Shown piece by piece: positions 41,308-49,788 of a DNA stretch of 64,000 nucleotides (within the stretch, counting starts at the first letter, position 1; each line of letters starts with the position of its first letter). The stretch comes from a virus: the IMG/VR virus record IMGVR_UViG_3300042540_001399, positions 186,001-250,000 of that record; one strand, written 5' to 3'. A program made the position numbers and the translations under genes. The notes beneath the pieces are model-generated. The model searched no databases and was not told the DNA's origin. It worked only from the letters and a program-made list of their open reading frames with translations.

Positions 41308-41451
41308 CGGTTCGGATCATCACCGAATAGTATGCCCAATACGATGAGAAATGAGGTGATACCTCATATGGGACTTCTGATAGATAAAGGATCTATTCGG
41401 TTTGACTAACCGCGGGAAATATCAAAGAGGGTTGAAGAACTACGTACCCTC
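41308..41451 (+). ncRNA. unknown folded RNA I in tRNA array
   Basis: Nested helices CGGTT/AACCG, CCGAATAG/CTATTCGG, GCCCA/TGGG and GAGGT/ACCTC (loop GAT), followed by a GAGGGT/ACCCTC hairpin. It ends about 10 nt before tRNA-Asp. No reading frame. Confidence 0.5.
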
Positions 41452-41461
41452 GAGTCCAATT

Positions 41462-41536
41462 GGTCCATTGGTGTAGTGGCTAACATTCATCCCTGTCACG
41501 GATGAGCCGCGAGTTCGATTCTCGCATGGACCGCCA
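41462..41536 (+). tRNA. tRNA-Asp (anticodon GTC)
   Basis: GGTCCAT/ATGGACC acceptor, anticodon stem CATCC/GGATG with loop CTGTCAC, T loop TTCGATT, discriminator G and encoded CCA. Confidence 0.93.
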
Positions 41537-41558
41537 AACTTATTAAAAATTAACCATT

Positions 41559-41828
41559 ATGAAAACTTTTCAAGACTTGGAATTTATAAAAATAAATGAT
41601 GCACCGTTTATGGTTGGTAAAAAATCCCGTATGCATTTTGATAATGGGTTCGGTGTATCTGTTGTATCACACTCTTATTCATATGGGGGTCGTGATGGTC
41701 TTTATGAAGTCGCGGTCCTTGACTCTGACGACAATCTTACCTACGATACTCCAATAACCAATGATGTAATGGGTTACTTAACTGAACAAGATGTTACTAA
41801 TGTCATGAAACAAGTTCAAGAGCTATAA
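41559..41828 (+). CDS. small hypothetical protein
   Basis: 89 aa: MKTFQDLEFIKINDAPFMVG, GVSVVSHSYSYGGRDGLYEV, then a C-terminal helix. The pattern is familiar from phage genomes but function is unknown. Between tRNA-Asp and tRNA-Met. Confidence 0.75.
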   Translation: MKTFQDLEFIKINDAPFMVGKKSRMHFDNGFGVSVVSHSYSYGGRDGLYEVAVLDSDDNLTYDTPITNDVMGYLTEQDVTNVMKQVQEL

Positions 41829-41831
41829 AAG

Positions 41832-41900
41832 ATGACAGTTTTTTTATTCATAACATTTTTAACGACACTTTTTTTGTTGAGAAAAAAAAGAAAGTTTTAA
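41832..41900 (+). CDS. 22-residue membrane peptide (candidate)
   Basis: MTVFLFITFLTTLFLLRKKR with a short tail: one hydrophobic helix and a positive C-terminus, directly after the previous gene. Uncertain. Confidence 0.35.
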   Translation: MTVFLFITFLTTLFLLRKKRKF

Positions 41901-41913
41901 GTAGATAAAAAAA

Positions 41914-41987
41914 GGTCTCTTAGCTCATTAGGTTAGAGCAACTGACTCATAATCAGTAGGTGGTTGGTTCGATCCCAACAGGGACCA
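41914..41987 (+). tRNA. tRNA-Met (anticodon CAT)
   Basis: GGTCTCT/AGGGACC acceptor, GCTC/GAGC D stem, anticodon stem ACTGA/TCAGT with loop CTCATAA. Lacks the C1-A72 initiator mark, so elongator Met, or Ile2 after modification. Confidence 0.88.
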
Positions 41988-42032
41988 CAAAAGTATTGAA
42001 TATTTTAAAACAGAAATTATTATTTATAATAT

Positions 42033-42106
42033 GCACCCGTAGCTCAGCTGGATAGAGCAACTGCCTTCTAAGCAGTAGGTCAATGGTTCGAATCCATTCG
42101 GGTGTA
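42033..42106 (+). tRNA. tRNA-Arg (anticodon TCT), copy 2
   Basis: GCACCCG/CGGGTGT acceptor, anticodon stem ACTGC/GCAGT with loop CTTCTAA, T loop TTCGAAT. The body differs from copy 1 at 37288. A TATTTATAA element lies just upstream. Confidence 0.92.
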
Positions 42107-42124
42107 CTTTTTTTTTATTTTTTT

Positions 42125-42155
42125 TTTGGAAATCAAAAAGTTTCCTGTATCTTTG
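42125..42155 (+). promoter_or_regulatory. Bacteroidota host-type promoter
   Basis: TTTG (42125-42128), 19 nt, TATCTTTG (42148-42155), 23 nt before the ATG at 42179. Confidence 0.75.
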
Positions 42156-42178
42156 TTGAAATAAATAACGATAAAGAT

Positions 42179-42928
42179 ATGACAACAGACATCACAGCAC
42201 AGGTAAAAAATTACAACGGTAAAAATTCATTCATTTTGAAAATGAAAGACGCAATTAGTAAATATGGATCACTTACTGTGAACCAAAAATCTGCAGTAGA
42301 AAAAATTTTTAAGAATGTTGATGAAGTAAAGTCAGTTGAAATGACTGAAGATCTTAAGAAAATTGCATCCTATGACGGGCCAAATTCTTTTGTTTTGGAT
42401 ATTAAAAATAAACTTACTCAATATGGTAAACTTTCTGAAAAACAAATTTCGGCTGGTTTGAAGCAAATCGACAAAGAACAAAACAAAACTGTTGTTCGTA
42501 AAGTTAATGTACCAGCAATTGGTGATACTATCAAAGTTGGTAGAAAAATTGGTCAACAACTTAAAGAAAAATACGGTCTTAATTTTAACCCAATTTTGTT
42601 GGACATCACAAAAGTTTTATCGTTTTCTGCTAAAGCTGTAAAATTTTCAGGTAAAATGACCGTAAAACGTGGTGACGTTTGTGTGTGTTGTGCAAAAACT
42701 CTTACCGATGAGTTTTCAATGTTAACTAAAATGGGTAAGACATGTGCGAAACACATGGGTGTTGAGTACATCACAGACGCAAGTGAGGCGGATAAATTCC
42801 GTGAAGAGTACCTACGTCGTGTTGAAGAAATTGGTGAAATGGAATTTTGGGTTCCAAATTCCCAAATTAAATCTTGGGAAGGAGACACTAATGTTCTTCA
42901 AAAAATGTCACACCTTTGGTTCAAATAA
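42179..42928 (+). CDS. protein with duplicated helical module and Cys cluster
   Basis: 249 aa from the ATG at 42179. Two copies of a 35-residue module (NSFILKMKDAISKYGSLT and NSFVLDIKNKLTQYGKLS, each followed by a helix) precede a C-terminal region with CVCCAKTL and CAKHMG, a possible zinc site. Unrecognised but probably nucleic-acid-related. Host-type promoter and own terminator. Confidence 0.75.
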   Translation: MTTDITAQVKNYNGKNSFILKMKDAISKYGSLTVNQKSAVEKIFKNVDEVKSVEMTEDLKKIASYDGPNSFVLDIKNKLTQYGKLSEKQISAGLKQIDKEQNKTVVRKVNVPAIGDTIKVGRKIGQQLKEKYGLNFNPILLDITKVLSFSAKAVKFSGKMTVKRGDVCVCCAKTLTDEFSMLTKMGKTCAKHMGVEYITDASEADKFREEYLRRVEEIGEMEFWVPNSQIKSWEGDTNVLQKMSHLWFK

Positions 42929-42935
42929 AAAAAAA

Positions 42936-42980
42936 GTGGGGTTTGTTCATCAATAGAACGGCCCCACTCATTTTGTATTT
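42936..42980 (+). terminator. rho-independent terminator
   Basis: GTGGGG pairs with CCCCAC around a 20 nt loop, followed by TCATTTTG and T-rich sequence, downstream of the gene at 42179. Confidence 0.7.
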
Positions 42981-43023
42981 TTTTGTTAAAATTTTTTATT
43001 ATTTATATTATAAACATCATCAC

Positions 43024-43113
43024 ATGGACAACTCAATCATAGCGGCAATATTAACACCAATAGTTCTATTTGGTATTTTTCTTTATTTCTACTTTACAGA
43101 TAAAGAATACTAA
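43024..43113 (+). CDS. 29-residue membrane peptide
   Basis: MDNSIIAAILTPIVLFGIFL then YFYFTDKEY: one transmembrane helix, acidic N-terminus. A TTATTTATAT motif lies upstream. It may be a small lysis or membrane-modifying peptide; unproven. Confidence 0.5.
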   Translation: MDNSIIAAILTPIVLFGIFLYFYFTDKEY

Positions 43114-43117
43114 AGTT

Positions 43118-43726
43118 TTATTTTATATCGGTAGACTCTAAAAGTGTGTAAGAAAATTTGTTACCATGGATTTTTGCCGCTTTTTTACATATTGACATAA
43201 ATTCATCAAAATCTTTAACTCTTTTAAATACCTGACATCCTTCGGACCAATTTTCAACCCAAGTCGAGTCCTGACCGGCTTTGTGTATGTTAATACCAAA
43301 CATTCCTGTGTCTGTTTTAGTTTCTTCAAAAATTAAATCTTTATTAGAATCTCTCCAAACTGTTACATTACCTAATCTTTGGCAAAGAGCGTCGTATTTC
43401 CCTTGATGTTTATCAATTTTCCAAACACCTCGATACTGGCCGGGTACTAATCTTGCAACGCCATTTTTGTTGTGAAATTCCATGACCCCTTTTTTACCAG
43501 GATCACATGTTGCCATCCAACAATGAAATTTCCAACTGCCTGTTTCGTCTTTATAAGTTATCGTTAGACAATCATCAAAAACATTTGTGACTTTGTCAGC
43601 AACACTTGGTTCATTATTTCTAACACCAACAATATTTACATCATAACCTTTGTTAGATGCGTCGTCAAACCATTTAAAATTTTTTGATTTGACAGTAGTT
43701 TCTATTTGTTCTTTTGTATAACACAT
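43118..43726 (-). CDS. L,D-transpeptidase (YkuD)-like protein
   Basis: 202 aa. The C-terminal part INIHKAGQ...WSEGCQVF matches the H...SxGC(R/Q) catalytic pattern of YkuD L,D-transpeptidases, with the Cys in SEGCQV as nucleophile. FHCWMATCDPGK and GVMEFHNKNGVARLVPGQY are consistent with the beta core. No signal peptide. Probable peptidoglycan enzyme. A TATATTTATAA motif precedes it on the minus strand. Confidence 0.65.
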   Translation of the reverse strand: MCYTKEQIETTVKSKNFKWFDDASNKGYDVNIVGVRNNEPSVADKVTNVFDDCLTITYKDETGSWKFHCWMATCDPGKKGVMEFHNKNGVARLVPGQYRGVWKIDKHQGKYDALCQRLGNVTVWRDSNKDLIFEETKTDTGMFGINIHKAGQDSTWVENWSEGCQVFKRVKDFDEFMSICKKAAKIHGNKFSYTLLESTDIK

Positions 43727-43779
43727 AATATATTTTTTTTTATAAATATAAAGTTTTTCAAAAAGTAAATAGTTTGATA

Positions 43780-43788
43780 ATATTTATT
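43780..43788 (+). promoter_or_regulatory. candidate phage late promoter motif ATATTTATT
   Basis: ATATTTATT lies 3 nt before the ATG at 43792. It would start the histidine-kinase and lysis operon. Confidence 0.5.
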
Positions 43789-43791
43789 AAT

Positions 43792-45549
43792 ATGTCAAAA
43801 TTGTCTAAAGTATCTTTTTTTATTTCGATAGTGATTATGTCAATTTATTTTGTGACACAATCTTTACTTGTGACAGGAAACATAAGTTATAGTAAAAATA
43901 TCGGTTATGCTGGATATATATGTTTTTTACTTTTTGTATCTTTTTTTGGGATTTACATTTATGAATATTTGAAAAAAAACAAAAAAATAAAAAAAAGAAG
44001 TGATTACGTTAAAAAATTAAATGAAACATTAATATATCAATCATTAAATTCTTCTTTTTTCGAAGGTAACACGTCAGAAGGCGCTAAAGTTCTAACTAAA
44101 GAAGTCAGTAATTCAATCAATGCTGACAGATGCTCAGTTTGGTTGTACAATACAGACAGAACTTCAATTATTTGTCAACAATTGTATTCCAAAAAAACTG
44201 ACAGCTGGGAACAAAATTATGAATTATTAAAAGAAGATTATAAACCTTATTTTTTATCTCTTTTATTAAATCCTATCATAGTTGCAAATGATGCAAGAAA
44301 TCATAGTGCAACATCATGTTTTAAAGACACTTATCTTGACCCATTGGGTATTAAATCTATGCTTGATGTTCCCATTTCCTACAAGGGAGACACTATTGGG
44401 GTAATATGTATTGAAAATTTTGATTTTAGAATTTGGGACCAAGTTGAAATTGATTTTGCTCAAATGTTATCAGCATTATATTCATTTGCATATTCAATAA
44501 AAGAAAATAATAATGTTAATAAGACAATTGATGATATTGAAGGATTTATAGATCATTCGGTATTAGTAAGTAAAACGGATTCTAAGGGTAAGATAGTTTA
44601 TGTGAATAAAAAGTTTGAAGATGTTTCTGGTTGGAAACTTAGTCAGGTAATAGGAAAAGATCATAACATTGTTAATTCAGGAAAACATACCAAAAATTTT
44701 TGGAAAGACATGTATAAAACAACAGTAGAAAAAAGAAAGATTTGGAACCAAATAGTTACAAATAAAACAAAAAAAGGTGAACTTTATTGGGTTGATTCTT
44801 ATATAATGGCAGAATTTGACGAACAAGATTGTTTAAAAGGGTTTATGTCTATAAGGTATGATGTTACAGATTTGATAAAAAAAACTGAAGAAATAGCGAA
44901 GAAAAATGTTTATTTGGAACATGCCGCAAAAATATTAAGACATGATATGCATTCAGGAATTAATACTTACATACCAAGAGGGATAAGTTCGTTAGAAAGA
45001 AGATTGAGTGATAACCAAATTCAAGAATATAAATTGGAAGCCCCTTTGAAAATGTTGAAAGAAGGTCTCAAACACGCTCAGAAAGTTTATAAAGGTGTTT
45101 ATGAATTTACTAATTTAGTAAAAAAAGATTCAGTGCTCAACAAAACTAAAGTAAACTTAAAAGAAATATTAGAAAGTTACCTATCAACAACATCATATAA
45201 ATCACAAGTTGTAATTGATACTTTAGAAGACCATGAAGTTAATGAACCTTTATTTTGTACCGCCATCGATAATTTAATTAGAAATGGCCTCAAATATAAT
45301 GACAATGATAACAAATTTGTACATTTATATATGGAAGATTTTCAGTTGGTAATTCAGGATAATGGAAGGGGGCTGTCACAAGAAGAATTTGACAATTTAT
45401 CGAAACCATACGTAAGAAAAGAAAACCAAAAAGAAAGTGGTAGTGGTTTAGGTTTAAATATATGTTTAGCAATACTCAAAGAACACGGATTCAGCGTTTC
45501 TTGTGAAAAAAACCATATAGGCACTAAAATTAAAATTAAATTCAAATGA
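43792..45549 (+). CDS. membrane sensor histidine kinase (GAF-PAS-DHp-HATPase)
   Basis: 585 aa. Two membrane helices (about residues 5-60), a GAF-like domain (about 75-235), a PAS domain (about 250-360: SKGKIVYVNKKFEDVSGWK), a coiled coil, a dimerisation His box ILRHDMHSGINTYIPRGISS (His near residue 384), and a HATPase domain with N box NLIRNGLKYND, G1 DNGRGLS, G2 GSGLGLN. All ATP-binding boxes are intact. Autophosphorylates on His and passes phosphate to a receiver. The stop overlaps the next ATG. Its His box is nearly identical to that at 46150. Confidence 0.92.
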   Translation: MSKLSKVSFFISIVIMSIYFVTQSLLVTGNISYSKNIGYAGYICFLLFVSFFGIYIYEYLKKNKKIKKRSDYVKKLNETLIYQSLNSSFFEGNTSEGAKVLTKEVSNSINADRCSVWLYNTDRTSIICQQLYSKKTDSWEQNYELLKEDYKPYFLSLLLNPIIVANDARNHSATSCFKDTYLDPLGIKSMLDVPISYKGDTIGVICIENFDFRIWDQVEIDFAQMLSALYSFAYSIKENNNVNKTIDDIEGFIDHSVLVSKTDSKGKIVYVNKKFEDVSGWKLSQVIGKDHNIVNSGKHTKNFWKDMYKTTVEKRKIWNQIVTNKTKKGELYWVDSYIMAEFDEQDCLKGFMSIRYDVTDLIKKTEEIAKKNVYLEHAAKILRHDMHSGINTYIPRGISSLERRLSDNQIQEYKLEAPLKMLKEGLKHAQKVYKGVYEFTNLVKKDSVLNKTKVNLKEILESYLSTTSYKSQVVIDTLEDHEVNEPLFCTAIDNLIRNGLKYNDNDNKFVHLYMEDFQLVIQDNGRGLSQEEFDNLSKPYVRKENQKESGSGLGLNICLAILKEHGFSVSCEKNHIGTKIKIKFK

Positions 45550-46148
45550 AAAAAATTTTTTTATTATTCAACTTTTTATTTATAACTTTTTTGTTACACG
45601 GACAAAATTCTTACCCAATCCAAACAATTTTAAAGGGTGATTCAGTTGTAATTTATACCACAGATCAATCAAATGATTTGAATTTGACAATAGAAAATCA
45701 AAGATTCTTATCATCTACTTATAAAACTAAACTTGAAGACTATAGTAAAAAAATTGACAGTTTAGAAAAAAACATAAATAATAAACAGATGGTAATAGAT
45801 AGTTTATATTTAACACATAAAAATCAAGACAGTTTACAACAAAGATTATACGTACTTGAAAATTGGTTAATAAAAGCATCAATTGACAACTCTTACATTT
45901 ATATGTCATGGCCAGATCATACTATTAAATTTGTGGATTTAACATTATATACAGTTCATTGTAGTATGCAAAATGGTACTTTAAGAATGATTAGAAGAGG
46001 ACCAAATGATGAATTTGAAATTTGGAAAGGATTAAATTATATTAGAAAAGAAAGTCCAGAAATTGGTTGGGAAATGAAATATACTGAAGACGAACGACCA
46101 ATAGTAAAAAATCTACCAATAAACATAAAAATTAACGACTACAAATAA
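45546..46148 (+). CDS. secreted coiled-coil protein of the kinase operon
   Basis: 200 aa. Signal peptide MKKIFLLFNFLFITFLLHGQ, beta segment, coiled coil (about residues 55-105), then a C-terminal beta domain with YMSWPDHTIKFV. Probably periplasmic; placed between two sensor kinases, it may present or sense a signal. No family recognised. Overlaps the first kinase gene by 4 nt. Confidence 0.75.
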   Translation: MKKIFLLFNFLFITFLLHGQNSYPIQTILKGDSVVIYTTDQSNDLNLTIENQRFLSSTYKTKLEDYSKKIDSLEKNINNKQMVIDSLYLTHKNQDSLQQRLYVLENWLIKASIDNSYIYMSWPDHTIKFVDLTLYTVHCSMQNGTLRMIRRGPNDEFEIWKGLNYIRKESPEIGWEMKYTEDERPIVKNLPINIKINDYK

Positions 46149-46149
46149 G

Positions 46150-47604
46150 ATGAAAAAAATAATTTTTATTCTTTTAATATTGTTTTCATTCTACAATATA
46201 ACAATCGCACAAGGACTTATCAAAAATAAAAAAGAAATTACCGAGTCTATGTGGGATCAAGGAGTGCCTGTCTTACCTGAAGATGAATATATTTCATCTT
46301 TAATTGATAAAGTTGGATTCGATAACTTAAGACAAAGAAATAAAGCCGTTAACAAAGAAGAAGCTAAATTGTGTAGAGAAATTGGTATTGCTTTTTACAA
46401 TAGAGAAATGTATGAAGCTGCTGATTGGTATTTGGAAAGAGTACGAGGTTTTGTTGAAGTTGTTGAACTTGAACCTGAAATAGTTTTTGAAACTAAAAAA
46501 GAAGAAACCGAAGAACCTTCAGAAGATTTATCTGTGGAAGATTTGAAAAGTCTACAGTCAGACAAGGTTTTTTTACAAAACCTACCAAAAAGTTATGAAA
46601 ATGTTTCACCTACAGATATGAAAAAATTGGCAGAAGAAATTGAAGGTCAAATAGAAAAACTTATTAAAGAAAAGGAAGAATTACTAAAAAGACACGCTCC
46701 TAAAGAAGTGATAGATGCTAAAGATGCGACTATAGGGTCATTAGGAAAAGAAAAAAAAATCATAGACCTATCAATAGATAAAGACAAACTTAAAAATGAA
46801 ACAAAAGTTTTGGGTATTGAAAAAAGAAATTTGAAATTTTATTTAAATTGGGCAATAGCTATAGGTTTGATATTAATATTAATAATATTTGTTTTAATAC
46901 AGAGAAAAACTATCAAAGGACAGGATAAAGAAATTGATAAACAACTAAATGACATAAATACTAAAAACACGTATTTAGAACATGCGGCAAGAATAATCAG
47001 ACATGATATGCATTCTGGTATAAACACATATATTCCAAGGGGTATATCTTCTTTGGAAAAAAGGCTGACTGTCGACGACATGAAAAATCTTAAGATCGAA
47101 GGTCCAATAAAGATGATTCGTGAAGGTTTAAATCACACCCAAAAAGTTTATAAAAATGTTTATGAATTTACAAATTTAGTTAAACAAAATGTTGTTTTAG
47201 AAAAAACCAAACAAAATATAAAAAATACTTTAGAACAGTTTTTTGTAAAAACATCATACTATAATCAAATCAAAATAAAGAATCTCCCGACTTTAGAAAT
47301 TAATGAAGTTCTTTTTTGTGGGGCAATTGAAAACTTTGTGAAAAATGGTCTAAAATACAATAATAACGAAAATAAAGAAGTTTTAATTTTTGAAGAAGAT
47401 AATTATATAGTAGTACAAGATAATGGTATTGGTATGACATCAACTGAATTTGAAAAACAAATTAAAATAGTTTCTAAAGAAGATATTGGTGAAATCGGTT
47501 TAGGCTTAAATATTTCAATTGCCATTTTAAAAGAACACGGATTTAGTGTTGAATGTGAAAAAAATGAAATTGGAACTAAAATAAAAATTAAATTTAAAAG
47601 TTAA
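46150..47604 (+). CDS. second sensor histidine kinase with periplasmic domain
   Basis: 484 aa. Signal peptide (MKKIIFILLILFSFYNITIA), periplasmic acidic and coiled-coil region to about residue 230 (EAADWYLERVRG recalls a TPR), one membrane helix (about 233-252), His box IIRHDMHSGINTYIPRGISS (His near residue 285) and HATPase boxes NFVKNGLKYNN, DNGIGMT, GEIGLGLN. C-terminus GTKIKIKFK as in the first kinase. The pair probably arose by duplication and shuffling of sensors. Confidence 0.9.
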   Translation: MKKIIFILLILFSFYNITIAQGLIKNKKEITESMWDQGVPVLPEDEYISSLIDKVGFDNLRQRNKAVNKEEAKLCREIGIAFYNREMYEAADWYLERVRGFVEVVELEPEIVFETKKEETEEPSEDLSVEDLKSLQSDKVFLQNLPKSYENVSPTDMKKLAEEIEGQIEKLIKEKEELLKRHAPKEVIDAKDATIGSLGKEKKIIDLSIDKDKLKNETKVLGIEKRNLKFYLNWAIAIGLILILIIFVLIQRKTIKGQDKEIDKQLNDINTKNTYLEHAARIIRHDMHSGINTYIPRGISSLEKRLTVDDMKNLKIEGPIKMIREGLNHTQKVYKNVYEFTNLVKQNVVLEKTKQNIKNTLEQFFVKTSYYNQIKIKNLPTLEINEVLFCGAIENFVKNGLKYNNNENKEVLIFEEDNYIVVQDNGIGMTSTEFEKQIKIVSKEDIGEIGLGLNISIAILKEHGFSVECEKNEIGTKIKIKFKS

Positions 47605-47608
47605 AAAA

Positions 47609-48046
47609 ATGATTGATTCTATTTTATTAGTTGATGATGAGGATTTATTCCACTTGGTGTTTGAAGACGCTTGTTCTTTATTGGACATAAGTTTATCTTT
47701 AAAATCTATAAATAGTGCAGATGAAGCGGCATCAATGTTTAAAAAATGGTTAGAAGAAAAAACACCAGAAAGTAGACCTGAATGTGTTTTTGTTGATCTT
47801 AATATAATTGGTAGTTCATTTGATGGTATTGAACTTATAAGAAAAATAAATTTCGAATACGGAAATCATGTTGTAATAGGAATTATTTCATCATCTAACG
47901 AACCAGAAGAACAAGCTAAAGCACTACAAGCAGGTGCACAATTTTGGATTATAAAATCTGATGAAATTGAACCTAGACTTGAAGAATTCAAAAAAGATTA
48001 TGATCAGTATAAAAACAGAACCGCACCATTTAAAGTATACAAATGA
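47609..48046 (+). CDS. stand-alone response-regulator receiver domain
   Basis: 145 aa. VDDED at residues 8-12 (acidic pocket), phospho-acceptor Asp63 in VFVDLNI, Ser94/Ser95 in IISSSN, and Lys116 in WIIKSDE: a complete receiver. No output domain. It can therefore act as a phosphate sink or relay, or by binding a partner such as the coiled-coil membrane protein encoded next (4 nt overlap). Confidence 0.9.
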   Translation: MIDSILLVDDEDLFHLVFEDACSLLDISLSLKSINSADEAASMFKKWLEEKTPESRPECVFVDLNIIGSSFDGIELIRKINFEYGNHVVIGIISSSNEPEEQAKALQAGAQFWIIKSDEIEPRLEEFKKDYDQYKNRTAPFKVYK

Positions 48047-48720
48047 TTAAAATAGATAGTAATACTAAAAAAACTTTAATTGATCTTTATAACAAAAAGG
48101 GTATAGGTCTTGAAGGTAATATTACTAAACTTATAGATGTTGAAAACGACGAAGAGTTCAAAACGTATTTAAAAGAATGTAAGGCTAAAGACGAAGAAAA
48201 AAGAAAAAAACGTCTTGACATGACAAAAAAAATACAAAAACAAAATGAAGATTTGGTTGTTGCAAACACAGAAAACAATAGAATTATGGAGGAACTTCAA
48301 CAAAGTTTACTTGAAGTTGAAGAATCCAAAACAATTTTTGAAAACCAAAACAAAGAACTCAACGATTGGAAAAAAGAAAATTTAGAACTGACTGAAAAAT
48401 TACAAATTGAAATGTCAAACGCTGAAATGGCTAAGTTAGAAGCCTTGAAGGCTAAGGAAATGGCGGAAAATGATTTAGACTTGTTACAGAAAAAAAATCA
48501 AACAGAACTTATTTCTACTATAGTCAGAGTTGCTTTATGGGTAATTGTTGGTGTTGGTATAATTACTACTGGTGTTTATATGTTCACTTTATTATTAGGT
48601 AAAGACACACAGGTTATTAGTGCTGCGTGGTCAAATATTTTTGGTATTTTACTTACCAATGCATTTTCAATAGTGGGTACTATTATGGGGATTAAATATG
48701 CAACTGAAAATAAACAATAA
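48043..48720 (+). CDS. coiled-coil membrane protein of the kinase operon
   Basis: 225 aa. Long charged coiled coil (about residues 45-160) then two membrane helices (IVRVALWVIVGVGIITTGVY and SNIFGILLTNAFSIVGTIMG). It overlaps the receiver gene and lies 10 nt before the endolysin gene. The two-helix membrane part is holin-sized, so it may be the effector linking the receiver to membrane permeabilisation; inference from position only. Confidence 0.75.
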   Translation: MIKIDSNTKKTLIDLYNKKGIGLEGNITKLIDVENDEEFKTYLKECKAKDEEKRKKRLDMTKKIQKQNEDLVVANTENNRIMEELQQSLLEVEESKTIFENQNKELNDWKKENLELTEKLQIEMSNAEMAKLEALKAKEMAENDLDLLQKKNQTELISTIVRVALWVIVGVGIITTGVYMFTLLLGKDTQVISAAWSNIFGILLTNAFSIVGTIMGIKYATENKQ

Positions 48721-48730
48721 AAAATAGATT

Positions 48731-49567
48731 ATGTTACTTAAAGTAGGATCAGAAGGGGCTGATGTAAAAAAACTCCAAGAAAAATTAGGTGTTGAAACAA
48801 TAGGAAAGTTTGGACCTAAAACCGAAGCTGCGGTAAAAGCATGGCAAAAAGCAAATGGATTAAAAGATGATGGTATTGTTGGTGATGCAACTTGGAGCAA
48901 AATGTTTGGGGAATCTACCCCAAAAACAAATGTTATTAAAGAAGATGTTGTTATACCAAGTGGTGGTCCTTTAAATATTGAAAAGTTAAAAGGACACATA
49001 CCTGATTCTGTTTTGGCCCAAATTCCGGAAACCGCAAAAAAATTTAATATTACAAACAATTTAAGATTAGCACACTTTTTATCACAATGTGGTCATGAAT
49101 CTGGTGGATTCAAAGCTGTCAGTGAAAATTTAAATTATTCAGCCGATGGTTTAAAAAAGATTTTTGGAAAATACTTTCCGGGTAACCTGAATGAATCTTA
49201 CGCTCGTAAACCCGAAAAAATTGCGTCCCGTGTTTATGGTAACAGGATGGGAAATGGTGATGAGGCGTCAGGCGAAGGATATAAATTCAGAGGTAGGGGT
49301 TACATCCAACTTACAGGAAAAAGTAACTATACAAATTTTTCTAAATTTATAGGTGAAGATTGTGTTTCAAATCCTGATTTAGTTGCAACAAAATATCCTT
49401 TAGCGTCTGCGGCATTCTTTTTTGATTCAAATAAATTGTGGTCTATTTGTGACAAGGGAGCCGATGATGCCACTGTTACATCTGTAACCAAAAGAGTTAA
49501 TGGGGGAATTTTAGGTTTATCAGACAGAATTAAACACTTTAAAGAGTATTATAACCTTATTAAGTGA
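48731..49567 (+). CDS. endolysin: peptidoglycan-binding domain plus GH19 chitinase-like domain
   Basis: 278 aa. N-terminal PG-binding repeat (residues 1-60: GSEGADVKKLQEKLG, FGPKTEAAVKAWQ, GIVGDATW). The GH19 domain follows from about 80: LRLAHFLSQCGHESGGF (catalytic Glu), NRMGNGDEASGEG, FRGRGYIQLTGKSNY, ASAAFFF. GH19 enzymes of phages cut glycan strands. No signal peptide, so release needs a holin; holin-like genes lie on both sides. Confidence 0.93.
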   Translation: MLLKVGSEGADVKKLQEKLGVETIGKFGPKTEAAVKAWQKANGLKDDGIVGDATWSKMFGESTPKTNVIKEDVVIPSGGPLNIEKLKGHIPDSVLAQIPETAKKFNITNNLRLAHFLSQCGHESGGFKAVSENLNYSADGLKKIFGKYFPGNLNESYARKPEKIASRVYGNRMGNGDEASGEGYKFRGRGYIQLTGKSNYTNFSKFIGEDCVSNPDLVATKYPLASAAFFFDSNKLWSICDKGADDATVTSVTKRVNGGILGLSDRIKHFKEYYNLIK

Positions 49568-49575
49568 TATTTATA
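49567..49575 (+). promoter_or_regulatory. candidate phage late promoter motif ATATTTATA
   Basis: Exact nonamer overlapping the endolysin stop codon (49565-49567) and lying 28 nt before the holin-like gene. Confidence 0.45.
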
Positions 49576-49603
49576 ATAAAATAAACCATAAAAAACAAAT
49601 TTT

Positions 49604-49771
49604 ATGAAATTAACTAAAGAACAAATTATGGGAATTATCAGACACGGACTAACATTCGTAGGTGGTATTCTTATAATGAAAGGGCTTGTTACTGAGTCAG
49701 TCGTTGCAGACATAACTGGTGCACTTATGACTTTAACAGGTGCTATTTGGTCTATTGTTGATAAAAAATAA
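49604..49771 (+). CDS. holin-like small membrane protein
   Basis: 55 aa: MKLTKEQIMGIIRHGLTFVG, GILIMKGLVTESVVADITGA, then LMTLTGAIWSIVDKK. Two short hydrophobic helices separated by a TESVV turn, basic C-terminus. Size, topology and position right after the endolysin make it a holin candidate. Terminator follows. Confidence 0.7.
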   Translation: MKLTKEQIMGIIRHGLTFVGGILIMKGLVTESVVADITGALMTLTGAIWSIVDKK

Positions 49772-49788
49772 ATTGTGTAAATAGACTT

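Noticed and set aside
43792-47604. HATPase proteins as MutL/GyrB/Hsp90 relatives
   Set aside because: The N-terminal sensors, His boxes and order of G boxes fit histidine kinases only.
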